Assembly: GCA_902798605.1 (NCBI GenBank)
Contig: CADBXH010000118.1
Coordinates: 1 to 5,301 of the forward strand
Direction: 5' to 3'
DNA from: an uncultured Ruminococcus sp.
GTDB lineage: Bacteria; Bacillota_A; Clostridia; Oscillospirales; Acutalibacteraceae
DNA length: 5,301 nucleotides
A program made the position numbers and the translations under genes. Shown here piece by piece: positions 1 through 5,266 of the stretch. The notes under the pieces are model-generated. The model was not told where the DNA came from and ran no database searches. It saw only the letters and a list, made by a program, of their open reading frames with translations. Positions within the stretch are counted from its first letter, which is position 1; every line of letters begins with the position of its first letter.

Positions 1-185
1 GTGACCGACGCGCAGGGGCGCTGCTCGTGCGCATTTTTCTCATAAAGAATTTTACCCGTCTGTGACTCTATCAAAACAGCCGACGGCGCGGATATTGTTT
101 TGTCGTCGACGGCATTGACGGGAGATAACGCACAAAAGACCATCGACAGCGATAATAGTATTGATAACATTCCTTTCCTGAACAT
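1..185 (-). CDS. D-alanyl-D-alanine carboxypeptidase, peptidase S11 family (5' partial)
   Basis: Only the N-terminal 61 codons plus two bases lie in the window; the gene runs off the left edge. The start is ATG at 185, with Shine-Dalgarno GAGGTG (192-197) six bases upstream. Residues 1-25 look like a signal peptide: basic FRKG n-region, hydrophobic LSILLSLSMVFCAL core, cleavage expected after PVNA. The mature part begins with SAVLIESQTGKILYEKNA (35-52), the hallmark N-terminal strand of low-molecular-weight penicillin-binding proteins (DacA/DacF type). It ends in CASV at 58-61, where S60 should be the catalytic serine of the SxxK motif (SVTK expected, K outside the window). Known family role: removes the terminal D-Ala from peptidoglycan pentapeptides outside the membrane. 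Which paralogue (vegetative DacA or sporulation DacF/DacB) cannot be decided from this fragment. An in-frame ATG at 170, preceded by AGGAAAGG, is an alternative start, but it would drop the basic n-region. The RBS lies inside a terminator-like hairpin. Confidence 0.85.
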   Translation of the reverse strand, partial: MFRKGMLSILLSLSMVFCALSPVNAVDDKTISAPSAVLIESQTGKILYEKNAHEQRPCASV

Positions 186-221
186 AAAAAACACCTCGCT
201 CAATAATATGAACGAGGCGTT
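186..221 (-). terminator. Rho-independent terminator after ispF, overlapping the RBS of the next gene
   Basis: On the minus strand, 221-209 pairs with 202-190 in a 13-bp stem (AACGCCTCGTTCA against TGAGCGAGGTGTT, two G-T wobbles) around a 6-nt loop TATTAT. It continues into a run of six T (191-186, of which two can be in the stem). It begins 9 nt after the ispF stop codon, as expected for the end of the ispDF unit. Unusually, the 3' arm contains the GAGGTG Shine-Dalgarno site of the carboxypeptidase gene, and the T run ends directly at its ATG (185). Confidence 0.8.
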
Positions 222-230
222 ATGTTTATA

Positions 231-698
231 CTATTTTATCAAACAAACCGCGTGGGAGGATATTCCCTCAAGCCTGCCGGTAAAGCCGAGCTTTTCTTCT
301 GTGGTCGCCTTAACGCTGACCTGTGATAAATCTATTTTACAGGCGTCGGCGATGTTTTTGCGCATTTGGTCAATATGCGGAGCAAGCTTTGGCTTTTGCG
401 CGATAACGATCGAGTCGATATTCTCGATTTTGTAGTTGTTCGCCTTGAGCACGACGCAGACTTCCTTTAACAGCATAAGGCTGTCAGCTCCCTTGAACCG
501 CTCGTCTGTGTCGGGGAACAGCTTGCCGATATCCCCGAGAGCCGCCGCGCCGAGTAAGGCGTCCATAATCGCGTGGAGAAGCACATCCGCATCGGAGTGA
601 CCGAGCAGACCGTATTCATATGGTATCTTTACGCCGCCGAGGATCAAATCGCGGTTCTCGGCAAAGCGGTGAACGTCGTATCCGTTGCCTATCCTCAT
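231..698 (-). CDS. ispF: 2-C-methyl-D-erythritol 2,4-cyclodiphosphate synthase (IspF)
   Basis: Cytosolic MEP-pathway enzyme that converts 4-diphosphocytidyl-2-C-methyl-D-erythritol 2-phosphate to the 2,4-cyclodiphosphate, releasing CMP; the family forms a trimer with a metal at each active site. The 155-residue protein is full length for the family. It opens with RIGNGYDVH, giving metal ligands D8 and H10. The signature [20 protein letters not shown] (32-51) gives H42 as third ligand. Near the C-terminus [12 protein letters not shown] (130-141) supplies the conserved T133/E135 region and the glycine-rich turn. The ATG at 698 is preceded by GGGGAGAGGG and overlaps the ispD stop as ATGA, so the two are translationally coupled. 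Stop is TAG. A strong terminator follows 9 nt later. No defect or missing residue is visible. Confidence 0.98.
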   Translation of the reverse strand: MRIGNGYDVHRFAENRDLILGGVKIPYEYGLLGHSDADVLLHAIMDALLGAAALGDIGKLFPDTDERFKGADSLMLLKEVCVVLKANNYKIENIDSIVIAQKPKLAPHIDQMRKNIADACKIDLSQVSVKATTEEKLGFTGRLEGISSHAVCLIK

Positions 699-1396
699 TT
701 GCCCTCTCCCCTTGATTTCAAAATGCTCTCGGCGATGATGATGTCTATCGGAGTCGTGAGCTTTATATTTTCCTTGCTGCCGTCGACGACCTTGACCTCG
801 CCGCCCATTTTTTCGATCAGCGAACAGTCGTCGGTGAAGCCTTCCAGATTTTCCTCCGCATTTTCAAGCGCGAAGGAATAAAGCTCGCTTTCAAACACCT
901 GCGGGGTTTGAACGGCTCTGAGCTGAGCGCGCAGAGGTGTTGTCTCGATCATATCATCGCCGTCTACAATTTTGATTGTATCAGTCACGGAGGTTCCGAG
1001 CGTTGCCGCGCCGGTCTCAAAAGCCGCCTCGCAAACGCGCTCGATCTCTTCAACGGTGATGAGCGGACGCGCGCCGTCGTGGATAGCGTAATACTCAGCC
1101 TCGGTGCTTGCCGCCGCGATTCCGTTCTTGACGCTATGAGCCCTGCTGTCGCCGCCGTTTACGACAGCTTTTACCTTTGAAAAGCCGTTATTGTCCGCGA
1201 TCTCTCTGATTCGCTGAGCGTCCTGTTCGCGGCTGACTACAACTATCTCTTTGATCAATCCGCATTTTTGAAACGCGCTCAGCGTGTATTCAATAACAGG
1301 GCGATCCAAAAGCGGGATAAACTGCTTGCTGTCGACAGTCCCCATCCTTGTAGAGCCGCCCGCGGCTACGATGATAGCGGAAATAAAAGCTGGCAT
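695..1396 (-). CDS. ispD: 2-C-methyl-D-erythritol 4-phosphate cytidylyltransferase (IspD)
   Basis: Third step of the MEP isoprenoid pathway: CTP plus MEP gives CDP-methylerythritol and pyrophosphate. With the chosen start the protein has 233 residues, normal for the family. The N-terminal nucleotide-binding loop is AAGGSTRMG (11-19, R17), followed by SKQF with K24. AIHDGARPL (104-112) is the conserved metal/cytidine segment with D107. RAVQTPQVF (160-168) and FTDD (187-190) follow, and the C-terminal [12 protein letters not shown] (208-219) matches the substrate-binding end of the family. I chose ATG at 1396 because a perfect GGAGGTG sits 5 nt upstream. A TTG at 1417 would add seven residues encoded by the Shine-Dalgarno region itself and is unlikely. 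The gene overlaps ispF by 4 bp; together they form a two-gene operon, in contrast to the fused IspDF of some proteobacteria. Confidence 0.97.
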   Translation of the reverse strand: MPAFISAIIVAAGGSTRMGTVDSKQFIPLLDRPVIEYTLSAFQKCGLIKEIVVVSREQDAQRIREIADNNGFSKVKAVVNGGDSRAHSVKNGIAAASTEAEYYAIHDGARPLITVEEIERVCEAAFETGAATLGTSVTDTIKIVDGDDMIETTPLRAQLRAVQTPQVFESELYSFALENAEENLEGFTDDCSLIEKMGGEVKVVDGSKENIKLTTPIDIIIAESILKSRGEGK

Positions 1397-1401
1397 AAAA
1401 A

Positions 1402-1408
1402 CACCTCC
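1402..1408 (-). promoter_or_regulatory. Ribosome-binding site that sets the ispD start
   Basis: GGAGGTG on the minus strand, five bases before ATG at 1396. It falls within the extra codons an upstream TTG start (1417) would add, which argues for the 233-residue form of IspD. Confidence 0.85.
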
Positions 1409-1416
1409 GTAAAACA

Positions 1417-1453
1417 ATTGATAATTGATAATGATAAATGGATAATTATGATG
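1417..1453. repeat. AT-rich imperfect tandem repeat (AATTGAT/AATGAT)
   Basis: About five degenerate 6-9 bp units built on AATTGAT, AATGAT, AAATGGAT and AATTATGAT, lying immediately upstream of the ispD ribosome-binding site. It sits where an ispD promoter would be expected. Several TATCAT/CATAAT-like hexamers occur on the minus strand, but none has a convincing -35 at the right distance. Confidence 0.65.
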
Positions 1454-1494
1454 ATTCCCCTATCAGGACAACATCATCAACTAAAGGCATTTTC

Positions 1495-1522
1495 GTAGGG
1501 GCGGACCTATGTGTCCGCCCGC
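1495..1522 (+). repeat. Palindromic intergenic repeat, copy 1 (GTAGGGG...CCCGC family)
   Basis: GGGCGGAC (1499-1506) pairs perfectly with GTCCGCCC (1513-1520) around the 6-nt loop CTATGT. It is flanked by GTA on the left and GC on the right. No T run follows on either strand, so it does not look like an intrinsic terminator. Two further members occur at 1581-1608 (inverted) and 5242-5266. Confidence 0.85.
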
Positions 1523-1580
1523 AAAACCGATCTTTCCTGTTAAAACGACTTGTCAATCGGAAAACTATGATTTCCTATCA

Positions 1581-1608
1581 GCGGGAGCACACACAGGTGC
1601 TCCCCTGC
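1581..1608 (-). repeat. Palindromic intergenic repeat, copy 2, inverted
   Basis: GGGAGCAC (1583-1590) pairs with GTGCTCCC (1597-1604) around a 6-nt loop. Read on the minus strand, it matches copy 1 at 22 of 28 positions, sharing AGGGG at the left end, CCCGC at the right end and most of the loop. Four of the six differences are two compensating base-pair swaps in the stem. Confidence 0.8.
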
Positions 1609-1707
1609 AATATAAAGTAAATGTTTGCGTTGATTTTTAAGTTTATGACATTGCCTATCAGGGGAAGTAAAAGAGTTGTCGTTGTACCAAGAACGCTTCG
1701 CTCCGAT

Positions 1708-2979
1708 TTATATTTGTTCTAAAGCCTGTTTCAAATCCGCGATGAGGTCATCGGCGTTTTCGAGACCTACCGAAAGTCTGATAAGGTCGGGAGCGATACC
1801 CGCGTCAAGGAGCTGTTCGTCCGTAAGCTGACGGTGAGTGTGGCTCGCGGGATGGAGCAGACAGGTGCGCGCGTCGGCAACGTGAGTCGCAATGATAGCG
1901 AGCTTGAGCCTGTCCATAAACTTGATAGCCTTTTCTCTGCCGCCCTTTACGGCAAAGGCGATAACGCCGCAGGAGCCGTTGGGCAGGTACTTTTGACTGA
2001 GCTCGTAGTACTTGTCACCCTCTAGGTTCGGGTAATGGATCCAAGCGACCTTGTCCTGAGCTTTGAGGAATTTTGCGATCGCGAGAGCGTTGGAGCAATG
2101 TCTGTCCATTCTGACATGCAGGCTCTCGAGTCCGTTGTTGAGGTAAAAAGCGTTCTGCGGCGACTGGATAGAGCCGAGGTCGCGCATAAGCTGTGACGTT
2201 GCCTTGGTGATGTAGCCGAGCTTGCCGAACTTTTCGGCGTATACAAGTCCGTGATAGCTCTCGTCGGGGGTCGTCATTCCCGGGAATTTGTCGGCGTGAG
2301 CCATCCAGTCAAAGTTGCCGCTGTCGATAATAGCGCCGCCTACGCTGACAGCATGACCGTCCATATACTTTGTGGTCGAGTGGGTGACTATGTCAGCGCC
2401 CCACTCGATCGGGCGGCAGTTTACGGGAGTCGCAAAGGTGTTGTCGATGATAAGCGGAACTCCGTGGGAGTGCGCGAGACGCGCAAACTTTTCAATATCA
2501 AGCACGGTGACGGTCGGGTTCGTTACCGTCTCGCCGAATACCGCGCGGGTGTTGGGCTTAAACAGCTTTGCGAGCTCTTCCTCGGGAAGATCCTGATCGA
2601 CAAAGGTTACGTCGATACCCATCTTCTTCATAGTAACGCCGAGCAGATTATATGTACCGCCGTAGATAGCGGATGACGCGATGATGTGGCTGCCTGTCTC
2701 GCAGATATTGAACAGCGCAAAGAAGTTTGCCGCCTGTCCGCTGGAGGTAAGCATTGCCGCTACGCCGCCTTCAAGAGCCGCTAACTTTGAGGCTACAAGG
2801 TCATTTGTCGGGTTTTGGAGACGGGTGTAAAAATATCCGCTCGCCTCTAAATCAAAGAGCTTGCCCATATCGTCGCTGGAAGCGTATTTCCAAGTCGTGC
2901 TCTGATATATCGGGATCTGTCTGGGCTCTCCGTTTTCAGGCTCATAGCCGGAATGTAAGCATTTTGTTTCTATTTTCAT
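1708..2979 (-). CDS. metY: O-acetylhomoserine sulfhydrylase (O-acetylhomoserine aminocarboxypropyltransferase)
   Basis: PLP-dependent Cys/Met-metabolism (fold type I) enzyme, cytosolic. It joins O-acetyl-L-homoserine and sulfide to homocysteine and acetate, the direct sulfhydrylation route to methionine. The 423-residue length is typical of MetY and longer than MetB/MetC. In order: ETKCLHSGYEPENGEPRQIP (4-23), the usual MetY opening; YTRLQNPT (51-58), whose Y and R contact phosphate of the neighbouring subunit's PLP; SSGQAA (79-84); IIDNTFATP (177-185) with D179 binding the pyridine nitrogen; THSTTKYMDGH (199-209) with K204 as the Schiff-base lysine; and IRLSVGLE (400-407) with the carboxylate-binding R401. 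ATG at 2979 has GGGGGAA about seven bases upstream. It stands alone, with non-coding gaps on both sides. No SAM riboswitch or T-box could be recognised in the 147-base upstream gap. The last step to methionine is not encoded here. Confidence 0.96.
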   Translation of the reverse strand: MKIETKCLHSGYEPENGEPRQIPIYQSTTWKYASSDDMGKLFDLEASGYFYTRLQNPTNDLVASKLAALEGGVAAMLTSSGQAANFFALFNICETGSHIIASSAIYGGTYNLLGVTMKKMGIDVTFVDQDLPEEELAKLFKPNTRAVFGETVTNPTVTVLDIEKFARLAHSHGVPLIIDNTFATPVNCRPIEWGADIVTHSTTKYMDGHAVSVGGAIIDSGNFDWMAHADKFPGMTTPDESYHGLVYAEKFGKLGYITKATSQLMRDLGSIQSPQNAFYLNNGLESLHVRMDRHCSNALAIAKFLKAQDKVAWIHYPNLEGDKYYELSQKYLPNGSCGVIAFAVKGGREKAIKFMDRLKLAIIATHVADARTCLLHPASHTHRQLTDEQLLDAGIAPDLIRLSVGLENADDLIADLKQALEQI

Positions 2980-3012
2980 TTTTTATTCCCCCATTAAATA
3001 ATAGTTAAGATT

Positions 3013-3069
3013 TTGCTTTGCAAAGTTAAGGTTGCTGACGCAAGTGAAGATTGCTTCGCAAGTTATGTT
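3013..3069. repeat. Three 19-nt periodic units of TTGC/GCAA mini-hairpins upstream of metY
   Basis: TTGC starts at 3013, 3032 and 3051, exactly 19 nt apart. Each unit has the form TTGC-loop-GCAA (TTGCTTTGCAA, TTGCTGACGCAA, TTGCTTCGCAA), followed by an AGTTAAG-like tail: AGTTAAG, AGTGAAG and AGTTATG. A preceding AGTTAAG (3003-3009) looks like the tail of a fourth, decayed unit. An inverted relative, CTTAACTTGCG followed by CTTAAC, lies at 3107-3123 and could pair with these tails. Confidence 0.6.
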
Positions 3070-3087
3070 TTTTAAAACGTCCGTCAA
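3060..3087 (-). promoter_or_regulatory. Possible sigma-A-type promoter for metY (weak)
   Basis: The minus strand carries TTGACG (3087-3082), one mismatch from TTGACA, then a 16-base spacer and TAACTT (3065-3060), which matches TATAAT at only three positions. It lies about 80 bases before the metY ATG. It is the best arrangement I found in the gap but is weak. If real, the leader would contain the mini-hairpin series. Confidence 0.22.
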
Positions 3088-3100
3088 GCACCAAACGACG
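3074..3100 (-). terminator. Possible weak terminator after the zinc-ribbon gene
   Basis: On the minus strand CGTCGT (3100-3095) can pair with ACGGACG (3084-3078 region), leaving one bulged G, and is followed by TTTT (3077-3074) and then A residues. The stem is short and the U-tract minimal. No better termination signal is visible between this gene and metY, so read-through into metY is possible. Confidence 0.28.
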
Positions 3101-3126
3101 AAGCCTCTTAACTTGCGCTTAACTTT

Positions 3127-3642
3127 TTAAAACAAGCCTTTGATCCAGCCTGTTATGGCGTCCGTGCCCCAGATAACAAGGCACGCAATAATTATCAGCA
3201 AAATCACCGAAATGATTTTTACCGTTGTACGCTTTGCGGGACTCATCTCTTCGTACTCGTCCATATCGGAATTAACCGCGTCCTCAACGTCCTGATCATC
3301 AATTTGCGCTTCCTCGCCGTCGGGTTTTATAGCGCCGATACCGATGCATATATCGCGTGCTTCTTCAAGAGCCGCGAACGGAACGAGAATATCCCTGTCG
3401 GTTTTGTCGTTGCCCGTTACCGCGTCGGCAGAAAGAGCTTTTTCCTGCGGCTGCGACGTGCTCGGGATGCCGCTGTCCTCGAGCGCAGCTTGTATCCTGT
3501 CGAGCTCAAAGCCTGTGGCTGTTGTCAAATAAACAGGCGTGGTCTGATCGTCGAGAGTTTCAAGCTGATAGTGCTTTTTGCACTTGGTACAGCATTGCTC
3601 GCTGTCATTATACATTCGCTTGCATTTTTTACAATATTTCAT
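3127..3642 (-). CDS. Zinc-ribbon protein with DUF2007-like middle region and C-terminal membrane anchor
   Basis: I do not recognise a named gene. The 171-residue product starts with a small zinc ribbon: C4-x2-C7, then C17/C18 and C21 (CTKC). The middle (about 35-105) resembles a DUF2007-type signalling domain from memory: GFELDRIQAALEDSGIP (44-60), then DILVPFAALEEARDI (84-98), the pattern of a helix, a variable loop, and a strand with AxEEAR helix. An acidic linker follows (109-132, rich in E and D). SPAKRTTVK (134-142) leads into one strongly hydrophobic helix, IISVILLIIIACLVIWG (about 143-159), and a short tail ending in WIKGLF. There is no signal peptide, so the bulk is probably cytosolic and tail-anchored. 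Start ATG 3642 has GAGGT six bases upstream. It is a single gene with its own likely promoter. Substrate or partner is unknown; the DUF2007 assignment is tentative. Confidence 0.85.
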   Translation of the reverse strand: MKYCKKCKRMYNDSEQCCTKCKKHYQLETLDDQTTPVYLTTATGFELDRIQAALEDSGIPSTSQPQEKALSADAVTGNDKTDRDILVPFAALEEARDICIGIGAIKPDGEEAQIDDQDVEDAVNSDMDEYEEMSPAKRTTVKIISVILLIIIACLVIWGTDAITGWIKGLF

Positions 3643-3674
3643 AAATTACCTCACTGTCATATTTATACAAATTA

Positions 3675-3703
3675 ATTGTACCACAAAAAAGCGGCGGGAG
3701 CAA
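3675..3703 (-). promoter_or_regulatory. Probable extended -10 promoter for the zinc-ribbon gene
   Basis: Minus strand: TGGTACAAT gives an extended -10 (TGn plus TACAAT, 3680-3675, one mismatch from TATAAT). At 17 bases lies TTGCTC (3703-3698), which matches TTGACA only in TTG. Initiation would leave a leader of roughly 25-30 bases before ATG 3642. The -35 and spacer fall inside the dpaB terminator hairpin. Confidence 0.45.
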
Positions 3704-3713
3704 TACCCACCGC
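3685..3713 (-). terminator. Rho-independent terminator of the dpaA-dpaB operon
   Basis: Minus-strand GCGGTGGG (3713-3706) pairs with CCCGCCGC (3698-3691), one T-G wobble, around a 7-base loop. It runs straight into six T residues (3690-3685). It lies 15 bases after the dpaB stop codon. Confidence 0.88.
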
Positions 3714-3728
3714 GTATATTATTATTAT

Positions 3729-4301
3729 TTATTGAAATATCGGCTGAATTTGTTTTTTGATTAGCGCGAGTTCTGCGGATTCTTCTATCTTTTCAAAATC
3801 CGCTACGAGAGAATTCGGTTTTTTTATCGGGTCGTCCTGCTTTAGCGGCACAAAATAGATGTTCTTTGTGTTAAGCAGCCTGCCGATATTCTGCGCTGAC
3901 GCGCCAAGAGCATCGTTTGTCGCCACGCACAAAAGCACGGGTTTTTGCACCCGCAGGTGCGACTTTGCAGCCATTGTCACCGAGGTGTCGGTAACTCCGA
4001 GCGAAAGCTTTGCGAGCGTGTTGCCCGTACACGGCGCGATGATGAGCAGGTCAAGCATATCCTTCGGCCCGATCGGCTCGGTATCCACAGAGGTTTTGAG
4101 CACGCTTTTACCTGTTATTTTTTCTGCTTTTTTTACATTTTCCTCTGCCCTGCCAAAGCGTGTGTCCGTGGAGCAGGCATTTGATGACATAATGGGTATC
4201 ACGTCATAGCCCGAGTCCACAAGCTTTTGCATTTGCTCAAAGGCCTTTGAAAAGGTGCAAAAAGAGCCGCACATTGCAAAACCAATGGTCGCCTTTTTCA
4301 C
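3729..4301 (-). CDS. dpaB: Dipicolinate synthase subunit B (DpaB/SpoVFB)
   Basis: Flavoprotein-like subunit of dipicolinate synthase, made in the mother cell late in sporulation. With DpaA it turns a lysine-pathway dihydrodipicolinate intermediate into dipicolinic acid, the calcium-chelated core solute. The chosen 190-residue form is about full length. The N-terminal strand-loop is IGFAMCGSFCTF (6-17, GTG-start numbering), the glycine/serine loop of this flavoprotein fold. The central block DLLIIAPCTGNTLAKLS (84-100), then GVTDTSVTMAAKSHLR (102-117) and VATNDALG (126-133), is characteristic of SpoVFB. The start is GTG at 4301: GGAGG (4309-4313) is seven bases away and the codon overlaps the dpaA stop as GTGA. 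A TTG at 4304 is in frame but only four bases from the Shine-Dalgarno. A strong terminator follows. In Bacillus subtilis the operon continues into asd-dapG-dapA; here it stops. Confidence 0.95.
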   Translation of the reverse strand: MKKATIGFAMCGSFCTFSKAFEQMQKLVDSGYDVIPIMSSNACSTDTRFGRAEENVKKAEKITGKSVLKTSVDTEPIGPKDMLDLLIIAPCTGNTLAKLSLGVTDTSVTMAAKSHLRVQKPVLLCVATNDALGASAQNIGRLLNTKNIYFVPLKQDDPIKKPNSLVADFEKIEESAELALIKKQIQPIFQ

Positions 4302-5170
4302 CAATTTACCTCCTTAATTATTAAATTTACGGTTTGTTTTATGATTTCCGCCGCAGTTTTTGGCGCGCACTTGCCCGGGAGCGAAAGCGCGCGCTGTGCG
4401 TCTATCTTGAGCGACCTTGCCGCCTCAAAATCAACTCCTCCCGGGGATGAGGCGAGGTCGATTATCAGGGTATCGCGGTCGGTGTTTTTTAGCATATTTT
4501 CGTCAAAGATCATAGCCGGTATCGTGTTGAAAACGAGGTCGTATCCGCTGAGCTGCTTTAGCTCCTCGGTGTTTTCAGCCTTGTAGCCGAGCGCGTTGAT
4601 AAACGCCAAGTCTTCAAATTTTCTCGCGCTGACTGTAACATTAGAGCCGAGAGCTTTGAGCTTATTGGCAAGTATCTTGCCGATCCTGCCGAACCCCGCG
4701 ACAAGCGAGCTGCTGCCCGCGATAGTACCCTCATACGCGCACATCGCGTACTCAATAGCGCCCTCGGCTGTAGGCACGGCGTTTAGGATAGCAAAATCCT
4801 CGCGTGAGGCGTAGTCGAACACGGGAGCGGTTTTAAGCTTAGGATAGGCTCTGAGGAGCTTTTCGCTGAAAGAGGCAAAGATCGGCTTTGTCATAATGAG
4901 CTCGAGCTGATCATCTGAAAGATATATATTCCCCTGCGAAAAAGGCGCGTTAATACTTCCGTCAGACCTGACCGACGGCAGAGGAAGGATAATTATATCG
5001 CCGTATTCGAGAGCCGAATCAACATCTGTTATCGCTATATCCCCCACACTTTTGAGAGTATCGAATCCGCCCAAAATCACCTTGAAGCCGTCTTTTATAA
5101 ATAAATCAGCCAAGTAAAGCTGCCGCTTGTCGCCACCGATGATGCCGACTGTTTTAACGCTTTCTTTCAT
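4298..5170 (-). CDS. dpaA: Dipicolinate synthase subunit A (DpaA/SpoVFA)
   Basis: NAD(P)-binding subunit of dipicolinate synthase; acts with DpaB in the sporulating mother cell. The 290-residue length fits the family. The N-terminal domain begins VGIIGGDKRQLYLADLF (8-24), the GGDxRQ opening of SpoVFA, with ILPLPSVRSDG (61-71). A second, classical Rossmann site is at LVAGFGRIGKILA (156-168, GxGxxG as G159-G161-G164). PTAEGAIEYAM (133-143) precedes it. The end carries IIDLASSPGGVDFEAA (236-251) and LPGKCAPKTAAEII (264-277), both typical. ATG at 5170 is preceded by AAGGTG, five bases away. The stop TGA overlaps the dpaB GTG. A sigma-K-like promoter candidate is upstream at 5202-5230. Sequence looks intact, with no frameshift, implying a functional spore-core DPA pathway. 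Confidence 0.96.
   Translation of the reverse strand: MKESVKTVGIIGGDKRQLYLADLFIKDGFKVILGGFDTLKSVGDIAITDVDSALEYGDIIILPLPSVRSDGSINAPFSQGNIYLSDDQLELIMTKPIFASFSEKLLRAYPKLKTAPVFDYASREDFAILNAVPTAEGAIEYAMCAYEGTIAGSSSLVAGFGRIGKILANKLKALGSNVTVSARKFEDLAFINALGYKAENTEELKQLSGYDLVFNTIPAMIFDENMLKNTDRDTLIIDLASSPGGVDFEAARSLKIDAQRALSLPGKCAPKTAAEIIKQTVNLIIKEVNW
4309..4313 (-). promoter_or_regulatory. Ribosome-binding site that sets the dpaB start
   Basis: GGAGG (in AAGGAGG) lies inside the end of dpaA, seven bases before GTG 4301 and only four before TTG 4304. The spacing favours the GTG start and the 4-bp overlap with dpaA. Confidence 0.8.
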
Positions 5171-5201
5171 AAAAACACCTTACCGTAATAACTTTGTAGT
5201 A

Positions 5202-5230
5202 CATCATATGCGGAAGGTTGTTATATGTGT
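5202..5230 (-). promoter_or_regulatory. Possible sigma-K-like promoter of dpaA-dpaB
   Basis: The minus strand has ACAC (5230-5227), a 16-base spacer, then CATATGATG (5210-5202). This approximates the sigma-K pattern AC-N16/17-CATAnnnTA, with a mismatch in the final TA. Initiation would fall about ten to fifteen bases before the AAGGTG site of dpaA. The match is short, and a sigma-E reading of CATAnnnT lacks a properly spaced -35. Placement before a spore gene makes it plausible, not proven. Confidence 0.35.
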
Positions 5231-5241
5231 AATATAAATCT

Positions 5242-5266
5242 GTAGGGGCGAGCATTGCTCGCCCGC
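5242..5266 (+). repeat. Palindromic intergenic repeat, copy 3
   Basis: GGGCGAGC (5246-5253) pairs with GCTCGCCC (5257-5264) around a 3-base loop. It carries the same GTAGGGGCG left end and CGCCCGC right end as copy 1, but has a shorter loop and different inner stem pairs. No T run follows. It sits upstream of the dpaA promoter candidate. The last seven bases of the window (CGGGCGA, 5295-5301) could begin another, inverted copy. Confidence 0.8.

Larger units (their letters stand above)
1455..1666. repeat. Composite non-coding repeat island between metY and ispD
   Basis: No credible gene lies in the 311-base gap 1397-1707; the short open frames there have no Shine-Dalgarno site and cross the palindromes. 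The island starts with TTCCCCTATCAGG (1455-1467) and ends with CCTATCAGGGGAA (1654-1666), so its outer arms TTCCCC and GGGGAA are inverted. The core CCTATCAG recurs a third time at 1574-1581, beside a palindrome. Two oppositely oriented GTAGGGG-type palindromes lie inside. The arrangement suggests a patch where small dispersed repeats have accumulated or inserted. No transposase and no target-site duplication could be seen. Confidence 0.6.

Noticed and set aside
1397..1417. Upstream TTG start for ispD at 1417
   Set aside because: The added residues would be encoded by the GGAGGTG ribosome-binding site itself, which points clearly to ATG 1396.
1551..1556. Perfect TTGACA -35 on the minus strand in the repeat island
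   Set aside because: No acceptable -10 hexamer occurs 16-18 bases downstream, so it is not called as a promoter for ispD.
1495..1608. The palindromes as intrinsic terminators of metY
   Set aside because: The stems are strong but no T run follows on either strand.
1438..1620. Open frame on the plus strand across the metY-ispD gap
   Set aside because: No Shine-Dalgarno site, crosses both palindromes, and its product has no recognisable composition; it is a chance frame in repeat DNA.
1691..1703. Small hairpin just after metY
   Set aside because: Only five base pairs including a wobble and no T run; too weak to call a terminator.
2022..2676. Additional long open frames overlapping metY on both strands
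   Set aside because: They are shadows of the strongly supported metY frame, with arginine/serine-rich or otherwise unnatural products and no ribosome-binding sites.
3013..3123. CRISPR array or known riboswitch upstream of metY
   Set aside because: Units are 19 nt with no unique spacers, so not CRISPR; no SAM or T-box conserved elements could be identified.
4302..4304. TTG start for dpaB
   Set aside because: Only four bases from GGAGG; the next codon, GTG at 4301, has better spacing and makes the common GTGA overlap.
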